A stretch of DNA of 64,000 bases, from contig CATNEN010000001.1 of NCBI GenBank assembly GCA_950097015.1, positions 21,133,501 to 21,197,500 on the forward strand. The letters run 5' to 3'. The translations under genes and the position numbers were made by a program. Shown here piece by piece: positions 22,001 through 37,000 of the stretch. The stretch's first letter is position 1, and each line of letters begins with the position of its first letter. Source of the DNA: Macrostomum hystrix. Taxonomy: Eukaryota; Platyhelminthes; Macrostomidae. The notes below the pieces were generated by a model. It saw only the letters and a program-made list of their open reading frames with translations, made no database searches and had not been told where the DNA came from.

Positions 22001-25000
22001 GCTAACATCGGTCCTCTCTGATTGGCTGGGCGTGGAGTGAGGTAGCTAGCACCGGTCCTCTCTGATTGGCTGGGCGTGGAGTAAGATATTTGGCTCCGGC
22101 CTTCGCCGATTAGATATGCTTGGACTCGTATTATAAATCGGACTTTTCTTATTGGCTGAGTGATGATTAAGATAACTGGCACCAGTCGTATCTGATTGGC
22201 TGAGCACGGGTTAGTGCATTGCTTTCTCTCTCGTATTCCCTTCCCGCTGCAGGACTTCACAGTGGACATGTACTTTCGCCAGCGATGGCAGGACAAGCGA
22301 TTGGCCTTTGCCAGCTATCTAAAGGGTCACGAAGACGAGCTTGAGGGCAGCGTCAACATCGCCGAGGAGATGCTGCACAAGATCTGGTGGCCCGACACCT
22401 TCTTTGCCAACGCTAAGAAGTCCGAGTTTCATCACGCCACAACTCGAAACGCTTTTCTGCGCATAGACAGCCTTGGAAACGTGTTCCACAGCCTGCGGTG
22501 AGGCTGAGGAATGGGAATCGTTGATGAGAAATGAGAATCGTTGATGAGAAATGAAAATCGTTGATGAGAAATGAGAATCGTTGATGAGAAATGAAAATCG
22601 TTGATGAGAAATGAGAATCGTTGATGAGAAATGAAAATCGTTGATGAGAAATGAGAATCGTTGATGAGAAATGAGAATCGTTGATGAGAAATGAGAATCG
22701 TTGATGAGAAATAAGAATCGTTGATGAGAAATAAGAATCGTTGACTAGAAATGAGAATCGTTGATGAGAAATAAGAATCGTTGATGAGAAATAAGAATCG
22801 TTGATGAGAAATGAGAATCGTTGATGAGAAATGAAAATTGTTGATGAGAAATGAAAATCGTTGATGAGAAATAAGAATCGTTGATGAGAAATAAGAATCG
22901 TTGATGAGAAATGAAAATTGTTGATGAGAAATGAAAATCGTTGATGAGAAATGAGAATCGTTGATTAGAAATGAGAATCGTTGATGAGAAATGAAAATTG
23001 TTGATGAGAAATGAAAATCGTTGATGAGAAATAAGAATTGTTGATGAGAAATGAAAATCGTTGATGAGAAATGAAAATTGTTGATGAGAAATGAGAATCG
23101 TTGATGAGAAATGAAAATCGTTGATGAGTAATGAAAATCGTTGATGAGAAATGAAAATTGTTGATGAGAAATGAAAATTGTTGATGAGAAATTGGTATCG
23201 ATAATAGAAATGTGAATCTGAATGAGAAATAAATGAGAAATGATAATCTTAGATGAGAAATGAGAAAGCTATTTAGAGAAGAAGAGAACCATTTAGTAAA
23301 TCTGTAAAATCAAATCAAAACCTCAGTTCTTTGTTCAACAGAAAATTGATACTAAGGTGGCTGTACTTATTTCCGGTGTATGAATGAAGTGGAGTACCAG
23401 CGTACTCAGTTAGATTCCAGTTCTGACAATGCCTGTGAATCCCCTATTCAGGAAAGCTCAGTAATTTGTTTAGTTAATTACCCACTTATTTAACTAAATA
23501 GACGTTCTCAATGTACTAGCTAATTCCGGAAACACGCGACCAACTCTTCACAGAGAGACAGCAATGAGACATTTGATAGGCAAAGTGCAACATTTCTTTT
23601 TGAGCATATCAATCAAGCTAAGGGTACGCTTTTGTCGACAAATCTAATGATCAGATAGTTGCGTGAATGATCAGATTGTTGCGTGAATGATCAGATAGTT
23701 GCGTGAATGATGAGATAGTTGCGTGAATGATGAGATTGTTGCGTGAATGATCAGATAGTTGCGTGAATGATCAGATTATTGCGTGAATGATCAGATAGTT
23801 GCGTGAATGATCAGATTGTTGCGTGAATGATCAGATAGTTGCGTGAATGATCAGATAGTTGCGTGAATGATCAGATTGTTGCGTGAATGATCAGATAGTT
23901 GCGTGAATGATCAGATTATTGCGTGAATGATCAGATAGTTGCGTGAATGATCAGATTGTTGCGTGAATGATCAGATAGTTGCGTGAATGATGAGATAGTT
24001 GCGTGAATGATGAGATTGTTGCGTGAATGATCAGATAGTTGCGTGAATGATGAGATTGTTGTGTGAATGATCAGATTGTTGTGTGAACATGGTGCAGAAA
24101 AGCCTATCATTATAAGCGCTAATTTACTACATCCAAATTAGTGCATATCCTAAGCATCTATAGCAATTTACCGAGTCACTCAAGTGTTAGACTATTTAGT
24201 TGAGCACTGCTCAAGATACTTCTCTGCACTGTGGAATTTCTAATGGACCTGAAAGTCCCTATTCCCTAAACTAATTTCTTCAGTTAATTCATTGGGCGCC
24301 ATTTGCAGCCACAAGGCAGGTTCAACTGGCTGTCACATCCCAGCCCCTAGAGGCAAAGTCAGAGAACTTCTCTAAGGCATTGCTGAACATACAGTCTCGA
24401 GTGCCGAATCAAATGGTGAGCAGGGCTACTCAACTGCTGGCTTTGAGTCGGTCTCATTCCGAAGCTTGCTGATCAGAGATCTCCGACCCTTCTTTCGCGG
24501 AAACTCAGAAAAAAGCAAAAGCAGCAAAGACACCCAAGGCAGTGGAGGCCTGTTTTGACAAATAATTTATTCTGTTAAACAGAAAGCCGGGCCTACGCCT
24601 TGATCTATGAAATTCTGAGCTCTTTTTCCATTCCCTGCGGGCATTGCCGAGCTGAGGAGAACTCAAGAAATTGTGTCTGACGGGAGGAAAAATACTTGTT
24701 GACTATGGTGATTCTTACTAACCGTCAACTCCGAATCTCTGTGTCAGGGTGTCAGATGTACTGATGTGTTAGTTCTGATGTGTCAGTTCTGATGTGTCAG
24801 TTCTGATGTGTCAGATGTTCTGATGTGTCAGATGTTCTGATGTGTCAGATGTCTTAAGGTGTCAGATGTACTAAGGTGTCAGTTCTGATGTGTCAGATGT
24901 TTTAAGGTGTCAGATGTACTGAGGTGTCAGTTCTGTTCTGATGTGTCAGATGTTCTGAGGTGTCAGTTCTGTTCTGAGATGTCAGATGTTCTGAGGTGTC

Positions 25001-28000
25001 AGATGTACTGAGGTGTCAGATGTTCTGAGGTGTCAGATGTTCTGATGTGTCAGATGTCTTAAGGTGTCAGATGTACTAAGGTGTCAGTTCTGATGTGTCA
25101 GATGTTTTGAGGTGTCAGATGTACTGAGGCGTCAGATGCTGTGATGTGTTAGTTCTGATGTCTCCAATTTTTCTGATGTGTCAGTTCTGATGTGTCAGAT
25201 GTTTTAAGGTGTCAGATGTACTGAGGTGTCAGTTCTGTTCTGATGTGTCAGATGTTCTGAGGTGTCAGTTCTGTTCTGATGTGTCAGATGTTCTGAGGTG
25301 TCAGTTCTGTTCTGATGTGTCAGATGTTCTGAGGTGTCAGTTCTGTTCTGATGTGTCAGATGTTCTGAGGTGTCAGTTCTGATGTGTGAAATGTTTTAAG
25401 GTTTCAGATGTGCTGAGGTGTCAGTTCTGTTCTGATGTGTCAGGACTCAGGAGTCAGGTGTACTAAGGTGTCAGTTCTGGGGGTGTCAGATGTTCTGAGG
25501 TGTCAGATGTTCTGATGTGTCAGATGTACTGAGGTGTCAGTTCTGGGGGTGTCAGAATGTTCTGAGGCTTCCAGTTTTTGTGTCAGATCTAACTGGGTGT
25601 GTCAGGTGTGATGCGAGATTGTCAGTTATAAAAGTCATAGAGTAAACAAGGTTCAGTTTTGTTTATGTCGACTGTCAGACTCGTAGATAATCATACGGTT
25701 TGGAAGCTAATATTTAAAATTAGGAGAACAAAATAGTGTGCATTTCTAACAACCAATAATTGAGCACGAGTGCAAGCCTTCATAGCCTTATGGCTTGCGG
25801 GTGAGTTTAGCGAAATAAAGTTGGAAATAAATAACAATGCACTACGCCAGGTCACCAGTAAAGCTTAAGTGATGAGTAGAAAACTACAAAGCGATGAGTA
25901 CTTGTACAGACAGGGTTTGCGTGTTTTAACTAAAACGAGCTAATATTGTTGAGTAGGGAGCATCAACTAATAGTCCAGAGTCGGTGGTTAGGCCGCAGAC
26001 TACGGCACGCTGACTTTGACGGTCTTGTGCGAGTGCCTGTCAGCTTCCAGCTCCATCTCTCTGGAGCGCCTAGTCTCCGTCACCATCGGGTCGATCATCT
26101 GCTCGATGTAGTTGGGATCCTGGAAGTAGTTCATTCGCGGCAAGGGCATCGTGGTGGACTCTGGCATCAGCACGCCAGCGTAGGTTCGATTCTTGTTCGC
26201 CGGCCGGAATATTGTCTTGCGGAAATTCAGGCAGTTGCTGAACGAGGTGCAGTAAGCGCCGTCGATCTCTCGCTTGTCTATGATCCAATCGCTGCGGGGC
26301 CTCTCGGCCACCATCTCCATCAGGGTGCTGGGGACTGCGAATGCCAGGTTTAGATGGCAGCGAGGTGAACGGAGGCAGTGAAGGCAGTGAAGGCATTGCG
26401 GGGAGGCAGTGAAGGGAGGCAGTGCAGGCAGTAAAGGGAGGCAGTGCAGGCAGTGAAGGGAGGCAGTGAAGGGAGGCAGTGCAGGCAGTAAAGGGAGGCA
26501 GTGCAGGCAGTGAAGGGAGGCAGTGCAGGCAGTGAAGGGAGGCAGTGCAGGCAGTGAAGGGAGGCAGTGCAGGCAGTGAAGGGAGGCAGTGCAGGCAGTG
26601 AAGGGAGGCAGTGCAGGCAGTGAAGGGAGGCAGTGAAGGCAGTGAAGGGAGGCAGTGCAGGCAGTGAAGGGAGGCAGTGCAGGCAGTGAAGGGAGGCAGT
26701 GCAGGCAGTGAAGGTAGCGCAGGAACTCACATGGCAGCACACTAGTATCCTCGCCACCGCAGGGTGCACTGAGATTTATTTCGCCGACACAGTTTCTGCC
26801 CAAACCGAACCTCTGGCTCTTGAAGTATAAGAAGGTATTGTCGGGTGTCCATTCGTTGTACTGAAGCCTGGTGTGAACCATGCTGGTGTCATATGGCTTG
26901 CGCAGCTTGTAGGCGGGAAAGTAGTTCTCGAGCAGTTTGTTGCATCGGTACAAATCATTTAGGCTGCCGCCGCGGATCTCAAAGATGCAGAAGCGCATTG
27001 ACTGGACTCCGATCTTGCGGGTGAGCATTTTTTTGCAGACTGAGAACACGCAGCGAGTCCTGGTGCAGGCAGCTTTGATTCGCGCATCTTGCACCATCTG
27101 CAGGGTCTCGTCCGTGATGGGCATGACGTACTGCTCCCTGAAATTCAGCTCTCTGTAGGCCATGACTGCCGATTCTCACAAATAGCTGCAGTACAACCAG
27201 GCACTGAAATCAAGCCCTGGATTATCTAGATCTTAATTATTTAACTCAATGCTTCACTCAACTGTTTGTACCATAGACTACTGGGAATACGAGCGTAGAA
27301 CACACTGTGAAATCATTTCAGGCTGACCGTTACAGCAATGTGCCCCATGGATCTGACTTACTTTCCGATGGACGCTCAGATTTGCTCGGTGGAGATTGAA
27401 AGCTGTGAGAATGCTCAACCTAATCCCATTGATCCTCAATTCCTAATGCTTAATCTAGATTCGTCGATAAAATGTTTGCTTTCAAGCATCTTGACTAAAA
27501 TATCAACAAATATTCCTTCCTTCATTATTGAATCCCGAATCCTCAATCCTTAATCTCCAATCCCAAATCCTCAATCCTTAATCTCCAATCCCGAATCCAC
27601 AATCATTAATCTCCAATCCCGAATCCTCAATCCTTAATCTCCAATCCCGAATCCTCAATCCTTAATCTCCAATCCCGAATCCACAATCATTAATCTCCAA
27701 TCCCGAATCATCAATCATTAATCCCCAATCCCGAATCCTCAATCATTAATCTCCAATCCCGAATCCACAATCATTAATCCCCAATCCCGAATCATCAATC
27801 ATTAATCTCCAATCCCGAATCATCAATCATTAATCTCCAATCCCGAATCAACAATCATTAATCTCCAATCCCAAATCCTCAATCATTAATCTCCAATCCC
27901 AAATCCTCAATCATTAATCTCCAATCCCGAATCCACAATCATTAATCTCCAATCCCAAATCCTCAATCATTAATCTCCAATCCCAAATCCTCAATCATTA

Positions 28001-31000
28001 ATCTCCAATCCCGAATCCACAATCATTAATCTCAAATCCCAAATCCTCAATCATTAATCTCCAATCCCAAATCCTCAATCATTAATCTCCAATCCCAAAT
28101 CCTCAATCATTAATCCCCAATCCCGAATCATCAATCATTAATCTCCAATCCCGAATCATCAATCATTAATCTCCAATCCCGAATCATCAATCATTAATCT
28201 CCAATCCCGAATCCTCAATCCTTAATCTCCAATCCCGAATCCACAATCATTAATCTCCAATCCCGAATCATCAATCATTAATCCCCAATCCCGAATCCTC
28301 AATCATTAATCTCCAATCCCGAATCCACAATCATTAATCCCCAATCCCGAATCATCAATCATTAATCTCCAATCCCGAATCATCAATCATTAATCTCCAA
28401 TCCCGAATCAACAATCATTAATCTCCAATCCCAAATCCTCAATCATTAATCCCCAATCCCGAATCATCAATCATTAATCTCCAATCCCGAATCAACAATC
28501 ATTAATCTCCAATCCCAAATCCTCAATCATTAATCTCCAATCCCAAATCCTCAATCATTAATCCCCAATCCCGAATCATCAATCATTAATCTCCAATCCC
28601 GAATCAACAATCATTAATCTCCAATCCCGAATCCTCAATCATTAATCTCCAATCCCAAATCCTCAATCATTAATCTCCAATCCCAAATCCTCAATCATTA
28701 ATCTCCAATCCCGAATCCTCAATCATTAATCTCCAATCCCAAATCCTCAATCATTAATCCCCAATCCCGAATCATCAATCATTAATCTCCAATCCCGAAT
28801 CCACAATCATTAATCTCCAATCCCGAATCCTCAATCATTAATCCCCAATCCCGAATCCTCAATCATTAATCTCCAATCCCAAATCCTCAATCATTAATCT
28901 CCAATCCCGAATCCTCAATCATTAATCTCCAATCCCAAATCCTCAATCATTAATCCCCAATCCCGAATCATCAATCATTAATCTCCAATCCCGAATCCTC
29001 AATCATTAATCTCCAATCCCGAATCCTCAATCATTAATCTCCAATCCCAAATCCTCAATCATTAATCTCCAATCCCAAATCCTCAATCATTAATCTCCAA
29101 TCCCGATTCCACAATCATAAATATTCAATAATAAATCCCAAGGATATATCCAGAAACAAATATTCCCAATTTAAAGACCTTAAACATTTTTCCTCAATCG
29201 AAAACCATCAGTTCAAGTTTCAAATTTCAAATCTTTGATCCCGCATTTAAAACCTTCCAGTTGGCTACACCACAAAAGACATTCGCTACCACTGGGACGT
29301 TGTTAAGCCACTCGAAGTTTCCGAGGATGTCCGACTGCCCCAGTATGTTGTACGAGGCAAACGGAAGAAAATCAAAGAGGTGGCCTTGTCTACTGGTGAG
29401 CTATTGGCGGGAGGGGTAGACAGTGAGGGAGAGGGTAGATAGTGAGGGAGAGGGTGGACAGTGAGGGAGAGGGTAGACAGTGAGGGAGAGGGGAGACAGT
29501 GAGGGAGAGGGTAGACACTGAGGGAGAGGGTGGACAGTGAGGGAGAGGGTAGACAGTGAGGGAGAGGGGAGACAGTGAGGGAGAGGGGAGACAGTGAGGG
29601 AGAGGGTAGACAGTGAGGGAGAGGGTAGACAGTGAGGGAGAGGGGAGACAGTGAGGGAGAGGGGAGACAGTGAGGGAGAGGGTAGACACTGAGGGAGAGG
29701 GTGGACAGTGAGGGAGAGGGTAGACAGTGAGGGAGAGGGGAGACAGTGAGGGAGAGGGTTGACAGTGAGGGAGAGGGTTGACAGTGAGGGAGAGGGTGGA
29801 CAGTGAGGGAGAGGGTAGACAGTGAGGGAGAGGGGAGACAGTGAGGGAGAGGGTAGACAGTGAGGGAGAGGGTAGACAGTGAGGGAGAGGGTAGACAGTG
29901 AGGGAGAGGGTAGACAGTGAGGGAGAGGGTAGACAGTGAGGGAGAGGGTAGACAGTGAGGGAGAGGGTAGACAGTGAGGGAGAGGCTAGACAGTGAGGGA
30001 GAGGGTAGACAGTGAGGGAGAGGGTTGACAGTGAGGGAGAGGGTAGACAGTGAGGGAGAGGGTTGACAGTGAGGGAGAGGGTTGACAGTGAGGGAGAGGG
30101 TGGACAGTGAGTTAGAATCGGGATTTCTCAACAGCCATCAGTTTTTTATGGCCAATATTCCAGGAAACTACTCTCGCCTGGCAGCCGAGTTCTACTTTGC
30201 CAGAAGCATGGGCTACTATCTGATCCAGATCTACATACCCAGCACGCTGATTGTGGTGCTCAGCTGGGTCAGCTTCTGGCTGTCCAGAACTGCCGTGCCC
30301 GCCCGGGTGGCACTGGGTAGGTGCAATGGGGAGCAAGGGAGACTGCGGAGAGATGGAGAGAGATCGGGGAGAGAGAGGGAGAGAGATTGGGGAGAGAGAG
30401 GGAGAAAGATTGGGGAGAGAGAGGGAGAGAGATTGGGAGAGAGGGAGAGAAAGAGCGGGAGAGAGGAGAGAGGACACTGCCCATTGAATTTGGGCAGTGT
30501 TCGAAATGTATTCCGATATGTATCGAAAAAATGGAAATCCGGATTCGAACCAAGGCAACTCCAGAGAGAGATCGGGGAGTGAGAGGGAGAGAGATCGGGG
30601 AGAGAGGGAGAGAGGGAGAGAGATCGGGGAGAGAGGGAGAGAGATCGGGGAGAGAGGGAGAGAGATTGGGGAGAGAGGGAGAGAGATCGGGGAGAGAGGG
30701 AGAGAGATCGGGGAGAGAGGGAGAGAGATCGGGGAGAGAGGGAGAGAGACCGGGGAGAGGGAGAGGGATCGGGGAGAGGCTTGCATATGCTTTATCAATA
30801 CAATATTAATTGATTTTATTGGAAAGCACCTAACAGCAGTTTTTCCAGGGCCCCAGACAGAATAGAACGAGCGCCCCGCCCATCCCTGTTAAATACTGAA
30901 GTTTCTGTGCCAAGCCTGGTTTTCTCTAACTAGGGAATAGAGAGGGAACTCCCCTCTCGGCTCCCAGTAACTTCCCTCGAAATCGCTAGAATTTATAACT

Positions 31001-34000
31001 CATAAATTCCAAATCTAGTCTCACCCTTAAGTATCTAGTCCCATCCCTTACGTATATATTCTCACCTTTCGGTATCTAGTCTCACCCTTTCGGTATCTAG
31101 TCTCACCCTTTCGGTATCTAGTCTCACCCTTTCGGCATCCAGTACCACTGTCTCTAGCGCCCTCACTGTCAAACATTTTGCAGGCATCACCACGGTCCTG
31201 ACGATGACAACGCTGATATCGTCAACCAACGCGGCGCTGCCAAAGATCAGCTACCTGAAGTCCATCGATGTGTTCCTAGTCACCTGCTTCTTTATGGTTT
31301 TCGCCTCGCTGCTTGAGTACGCCGCGGTCAGCTACATTGCCAAGCGAACCGCCGACCTCGAAAAGTCTCCGAGAAGACAGCAGGAGCAGCAGCAGCAGCA
31401 GCAGCAGCCGGTAAACAATCAGCACACACCGCCAGTGCTCAGCAACATCGTGCACGCCCAGTTCGACATGATTGACGACGATTCGGCGAGTCAGGGCAAT
31501 CCGCTGACGGATTCTGCAGCTTCGGCGAGTTTCCCTCTGATCGGCAGGCCCGGGACGGTCTGTCATCCGGCAGCCAGCAGCTCCACCACAGCCTCTGCCG
31601 CTTCAGCCGCCACCAGCAGCCTAAAGAGGCGACTCTCGCCGACTCTGCAGCAGCAGCAGCAGCAGCAGCAGCATCATAGGCTGAACTGCAACTCAAGCTT
31701 TCGAGTTGGACACCAAGAAGAGACCCCGTTCCTATCGCAGGCGGTGAGTTATTTGAGAATTCTGAACCTATTTGAGCAGCTATTTTCTTTGCTGTAAAGA
31801 ATAATCTTATCTGCGAGTACTGCATACACTCCGCTTTTCGCTCTTCTTCTTTACAGCAAGCCAAGACGAAAAACTTGGTTTGTTAACCTTAACACTCCAG
31901 AAGCCAGTTCCAAAAACAAAATTCTTAATTCGCATTATATCAATTGTGTAAGGGCTGCGGGAACTCACACATCATTTGGTGACGCTGGACCCGCAGCCAG
32001 CCAGGAGGCAATTCTGCCGATTCCGCTGACTCCTGAGCACACACGCACACAAGGTGTCAGTGATCATTGTCAGACAGTGTACACTCTCACTGTGCTTTGG
32101 AGGTTGGCCCTGAAGTGCGTAAATTGCACGACAAGCCCCCCAGCCTTCTCTCCGCGGCTGCGTACTTAAAATTAATGTGACCTCGCCGCAGGAATCGAAC
32201 TCAGGGACCTCGGTGCCAGAAGCAAACATTTTTGAGCACTGTGCCACTGTGCCGCAATGGGCAGCCTGGATGAATGATGTGTCAGTGAATGATTGATGTG
32301 TCAGTGAATGATTGCTGTGTCAGTGAATGATTGATGTGTCAGTGAATGGTTGATGTGTCAGTGAATGATTGATGTTTCAGTGAATGATTGATGTGTCAGT
32401 GAATGATTGATGTTTCAGTGAATGATTGATGTTTCAGTGAATGATTGATGTGTCAGTGAATGATTGATGTGTCAGTGAATTATTGATGTGTCAGTGAATG
32501 ATTGATGTGTCAGTGAATGATTGATGTGTCAGTGAATGATTGATGTTTCAGTGAATGAATGATGTGTCAGTGAATGATTGATGTGTTAGTGAATGATTGA
32601 TGTGTCAGTGAATAATTGATGTGTTAGTGAATGATTGATGTGTCAGTGAATAATTGATGTGTCAGTGAATGATTAATGTGTCAGTGAATGATTGATGTGT
32701 CAGTGAATGATTGATGTTTCAGTGAATAATAGATGTGTCAGTGAATGATTGATGTGTCAGTGAATGATTGATGTGTCAGTGAATGATTGATGTGTCAGTG
32801 AATGATTGATGTTTCAGTGAATGATTGATGTTTCAGTGAATGATTGATGTTTCAGTGAATGATTGATATGTCAGTGAATGATTGATGTGTCAGTGAATAA
32901 TTGATGTGTCAGTGAATGATTGATGTGTCAGTGAATGATTGATGTTTCAGTGAATGATTGATGTTTCAGTAAATGATTGATGTTTCAGTGAATGATTGAT
33001 GTTTCAGTGAATGATTGATGTTTCAGTGAATGATTGATGTTTCAGTGAATGATTGATGTTTCAGTGAATGATTGATGTGTCTGTGAATAATTGATGTGTC
33101 AGTGAACGATTGATGTGTCAGTGAATAATTGATGTGTCAGTTAATGATTGATGTGTCAGTGAATGATTGATGTGTCAGTGAATGATTGATGTGTCAGTGA
33201 ATGATTGATGTTTCAGTGAATGATTGATGTTTCAGTAAATGATTGATGTTTCAGTGAATGATTGATGTTTCAGTGAATGATTGATGTCTCAGTGAATGAT
33301 TGATGTGTCTGTGAATAATTGATGTGTCAGTGAACGATTGATGTGTCAGTGAATAATTGATGTGTCAGTTAATGATTGATGTGTCAGTGAATGATTGATG
33401 TGTCAGTGAATGATTGATGTGTCAGTGAATGATTGATGTGTCAGTTAATGATTGATGTGTCAGTGAACGATTGATGTGTCAGTGAACGATTGATGTTTCA
33501 GTGAATGATTGATGTTTCAGTGAATGATTGATGTTTCAGTGAATGATTGATGTTTCAGTGAATGATTGATGTGTCTGTGAATAATTGATGTGTCAGTGAA
33601 CGATTGATGTGTCAGTGAACGATTGATGTGTCAGTGAATAATTGATGTGTCAGTTAATGATTGATGTGTCAGTTAATGATTGATGTGTCAGTGAATGATT
33701 GATGTGTCAGTGAATAATTGATGTGTCAGTGAATGATTGATGTGTCAGTTAATAATTGATGTGTCAGTTAATGATTGATGTGTCAGTGAATGATTGATGT
33801 GTCAGTGAATAATTGATGTGTCAGTGAATGATTGATGTGTCAGTTAATGATTGATGTGTCAGTGAATGATTGATGTATCAGTGAATGATTGATGTGTTAG
33901 TGAATGATTGATGTGTCAGTGAATGATTGATGTGTCAGTGAACGATTGATGTGTCAGTGAACGATTGATGTGTCAGTGAATAATTGATGTGTCAGTTAAT

Positions 34001-37000
34001 GATTGATGTGTCAGTTAATGATTGATGTGTCAGTGAATGATTGATGTGTCAGTGAATAATTGATGTGTCAGTTAATGATTGATGTGTCAGTGAATGATTA
34101 ATGTGTCAGTGAATGATTGATGTGTCAGTGAATGATTGATGTGTCAGTGAATAATTGATGTGTCAGTGAATGATTGATGTGTCAGTGAATGATTGATGTT
34201 TCAGTGAATGATTGATGTTTCAGTAAATGATTGATGTTTCAGTGAATGATTGATGTTTCAGTGAATGATTGATGTTTCAGTGAATGATTGATGTGTCAGT
34301 GAATGATTGATGTGTCAGTGAATGATTGATGTTTCAGTGAATGATTGATGTTTCAGTGAATGATTGATGTTTCAGTGAATGATTGATGTGTCAGTGAATG
34401 ATTGATGTTTCAGTGAATGATTGATGTGTCAGTGAATGATTGATGTGTCAGTGAATAATTGATGTGTCAGTGAATGATTGATGTGTCAGTGAAGGCTTTA
34501 GACTGGCAGAGAATTTGCTTTTAAGATGCGGCAAAGGAATATTCTTCAAGAAGCGTCACTGACTCTGAACTTGTTTAGTCGTTTGCAAAACACGATTTAA
34601 AAATAGATTGTCCAGTTTTTGTAGGTTTTATTATTTCATCAGCAAATATTTCCGAATATTCAAAAACAGCATCTGCGAAACAGAGAAAAATTAGTATTTT
34701 TCATATCACGGTCATTCAAAGTAAAAATCAGAGCAATTCGGCATTCTCGATGGGTGTTTAAAAACGGTTGAAATAAAAAAACAGAATTAAGGAGCAAGGA
34801 CAGATAAAAAGCGGAACAATCAACAACAAACAATTAGAGTGCTAATTGGATTATAAAATCAAAAAATCAATAATTGTAATAAATATTTAAATCTGATTAA
34901 AATCAACAAACAGAATGCAAGCCAACAACCAGCGGGTGGATGCTAGATAGACAAGACGGGCAGGAAAAGCCGGTTAAAGCAGAAAAAACTGGCTTAGACA
35001 AGACTGCCTGATGGCACAGAGTTTGGCGCGTCGTTTGGAGCGACGTTTGGCGCGGTGGTTGGCGCGGCCGTTGGCGCGGCCGTTGGCGCCTCGTTCGGAG
35101 CGGCGCCGGGAGCCTCGCCAGGTGCAGCAGTTGGCGCGGCGTTTGGCGCCTCGTTCGGAGCGCTGACGGGTGCAACCAGAGCCGACTCAACCAGAGTGCT
35201 GCCCATGACGACGTTCGACGGCGCAACAGCCGAAGCTCGCCGATTTGTTGCTGACGAAGCCCGGCGACTCTCCGGCGGCTGCGGCAGGCGCGGCACGTCG
35301 GTGCTGGGTAGTCGGGACCGACTGCCGGCGGCCGCCACCGTCGAGATCCGGCTGGTTCTGCGACTGTTGGCATTGGCGTCGGCGTTGCTGATTTCGATTC
35401 TGACAGTGTTCGCTGGCGCCGGCCTGACCTGACTGGCGTCGCCCTCTTCGGCGCACTTCAGGCTGCGTCGCTGACTGTTGGTGGAGCCCTGCTGCTGCAG
35501 AGGGCGCGCCCGGATCCTGTTGTTGCGCCTGATGCGGATGAGGCGGACTATCAGCAAGCTGGACAGCAGCAGCAAAAGGAAGCTGGCAACTCCGAGGATG
35601 CAGTAGATGGCCACAGGCACTCCTGGCTGCTCGATGCGGTCGAGTTTGGGTTCGCGACCCTCGGCAATGGGAGCTGTGGACGTGAAGGAGCCGTCCCTGT
35701 CGAGCTGCAGGCCGTGAAACGGACTGTCTGTTGAGAACAGAGCCTCGGTGTGCTGCTCAATGTGGATGGCAACCTGACTGGGGCTGAACAGTCTGGGGTA
35801 GATTCGGTAGTTGATGAACACTAGGATGGAGCCGCTGTAGAATCGGATGTCCTTCACTTGGCCGCTGAACAGGTGGGCCACTGAGCGCAGGTAGAGAGCC
35901 AGAGACCGCTTGATAGCGCCGCTACTGTCTAGGTAGAGTTTGGAGCTGGAGTTGCTTAGGTCCTGAGGAAAGCCGGCAGATCCAAACTTCAGCAGCTGGT
36001 AGATGGGCACAGGCAGGATTGGCGACACCTCGCCTGTGGCGAAGGTCCGCCCGGGGACGTCAGCGTAGGCGTTCAACGAGTTAGCGAGCTGGTCGATGGT
36101 GTCCGCGGCCTCGGCCGGGTTGTAGGGCTGGCTGGAGTTGTGCAGAGTGAAGTAGGCAGTGGCGGTGGTGGCGGGAATGCGCCTGAAGGACAGCGGATGC
36201 GGCGACATGGAGCCGCGCGAGGTCACCCTGGCGGCGCAGGAGTCGTCGACGAAGCGAAGCCGGGCGCTGCCGCGCTGACGGAAGGCTGAGGCCAGCAGTA
36301 GGCAGAGAAAGTCGCTGGTGAGCTGGTCGGTGGATTCCAGGCTGCTGTCATCGACTCGTCCGCTGTCCACCAGGTAGACAGGCTGTTGAAGGGCCACGCC
36401 GGTGTGCATGAGGTCCAGGTGGTGCTGGTCGTAGTGCCGTGGCTCGTGATCAAAGTCCTGCAGCGGCAGGGTGAGGTTCTGCTCGAGCAGCCCGGTGGCT
36501 TTGCCCAGTTCGGCGCGCAGATCTTGCGGCGTGGCTGCTTCTCCTCGACTTGGCGGCGACTTGGACGACAGCGTGGCAAGGACTGTCACCAGCTGGTGAT
36601 GCTGGCCGAAAGCTCCGGTGCCCAGGCGCTTCCAGCGCATCAGGCGCAGCTGGGCGATGCTGATTGGTCGGGCGGCGCGGCCGAGCAGATGCTTGAGGTG
36701 GCGCCGAGCTCCGGCTGCCAGGGCGTAGCCGTGCAGCGAGCCAACGCTGTCCTCCGCGTACTCGAATGTGGCCTGAATGTCCAGCCAGTCCACGGTGCCA
36801 GCAGGTAGTCCGGTACGCTTAGCCAGTATTCGGAGGTCGGTGCCATTGTTGGCCAGCTGGGCAGGCAGGACGTGCTCATCGTTGACTAGACCTCTCAGCT
36901 GAGCAATCGCGTGACGTCGTATAGCGGCCTCTTGAACATCGGCGCTAGACAGCAGACGGGCCAGCAGGAAGGTGACCACAGTGGAGTTGCGACCGTAGCA

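Noticed and set aside
22505-24090. Regular 20-bp repeats considered as a CRISPR-like array
   Set aside because: There are no spacers between units, and the host is a split eukaryotic gene. These are ordinary minisatellites.
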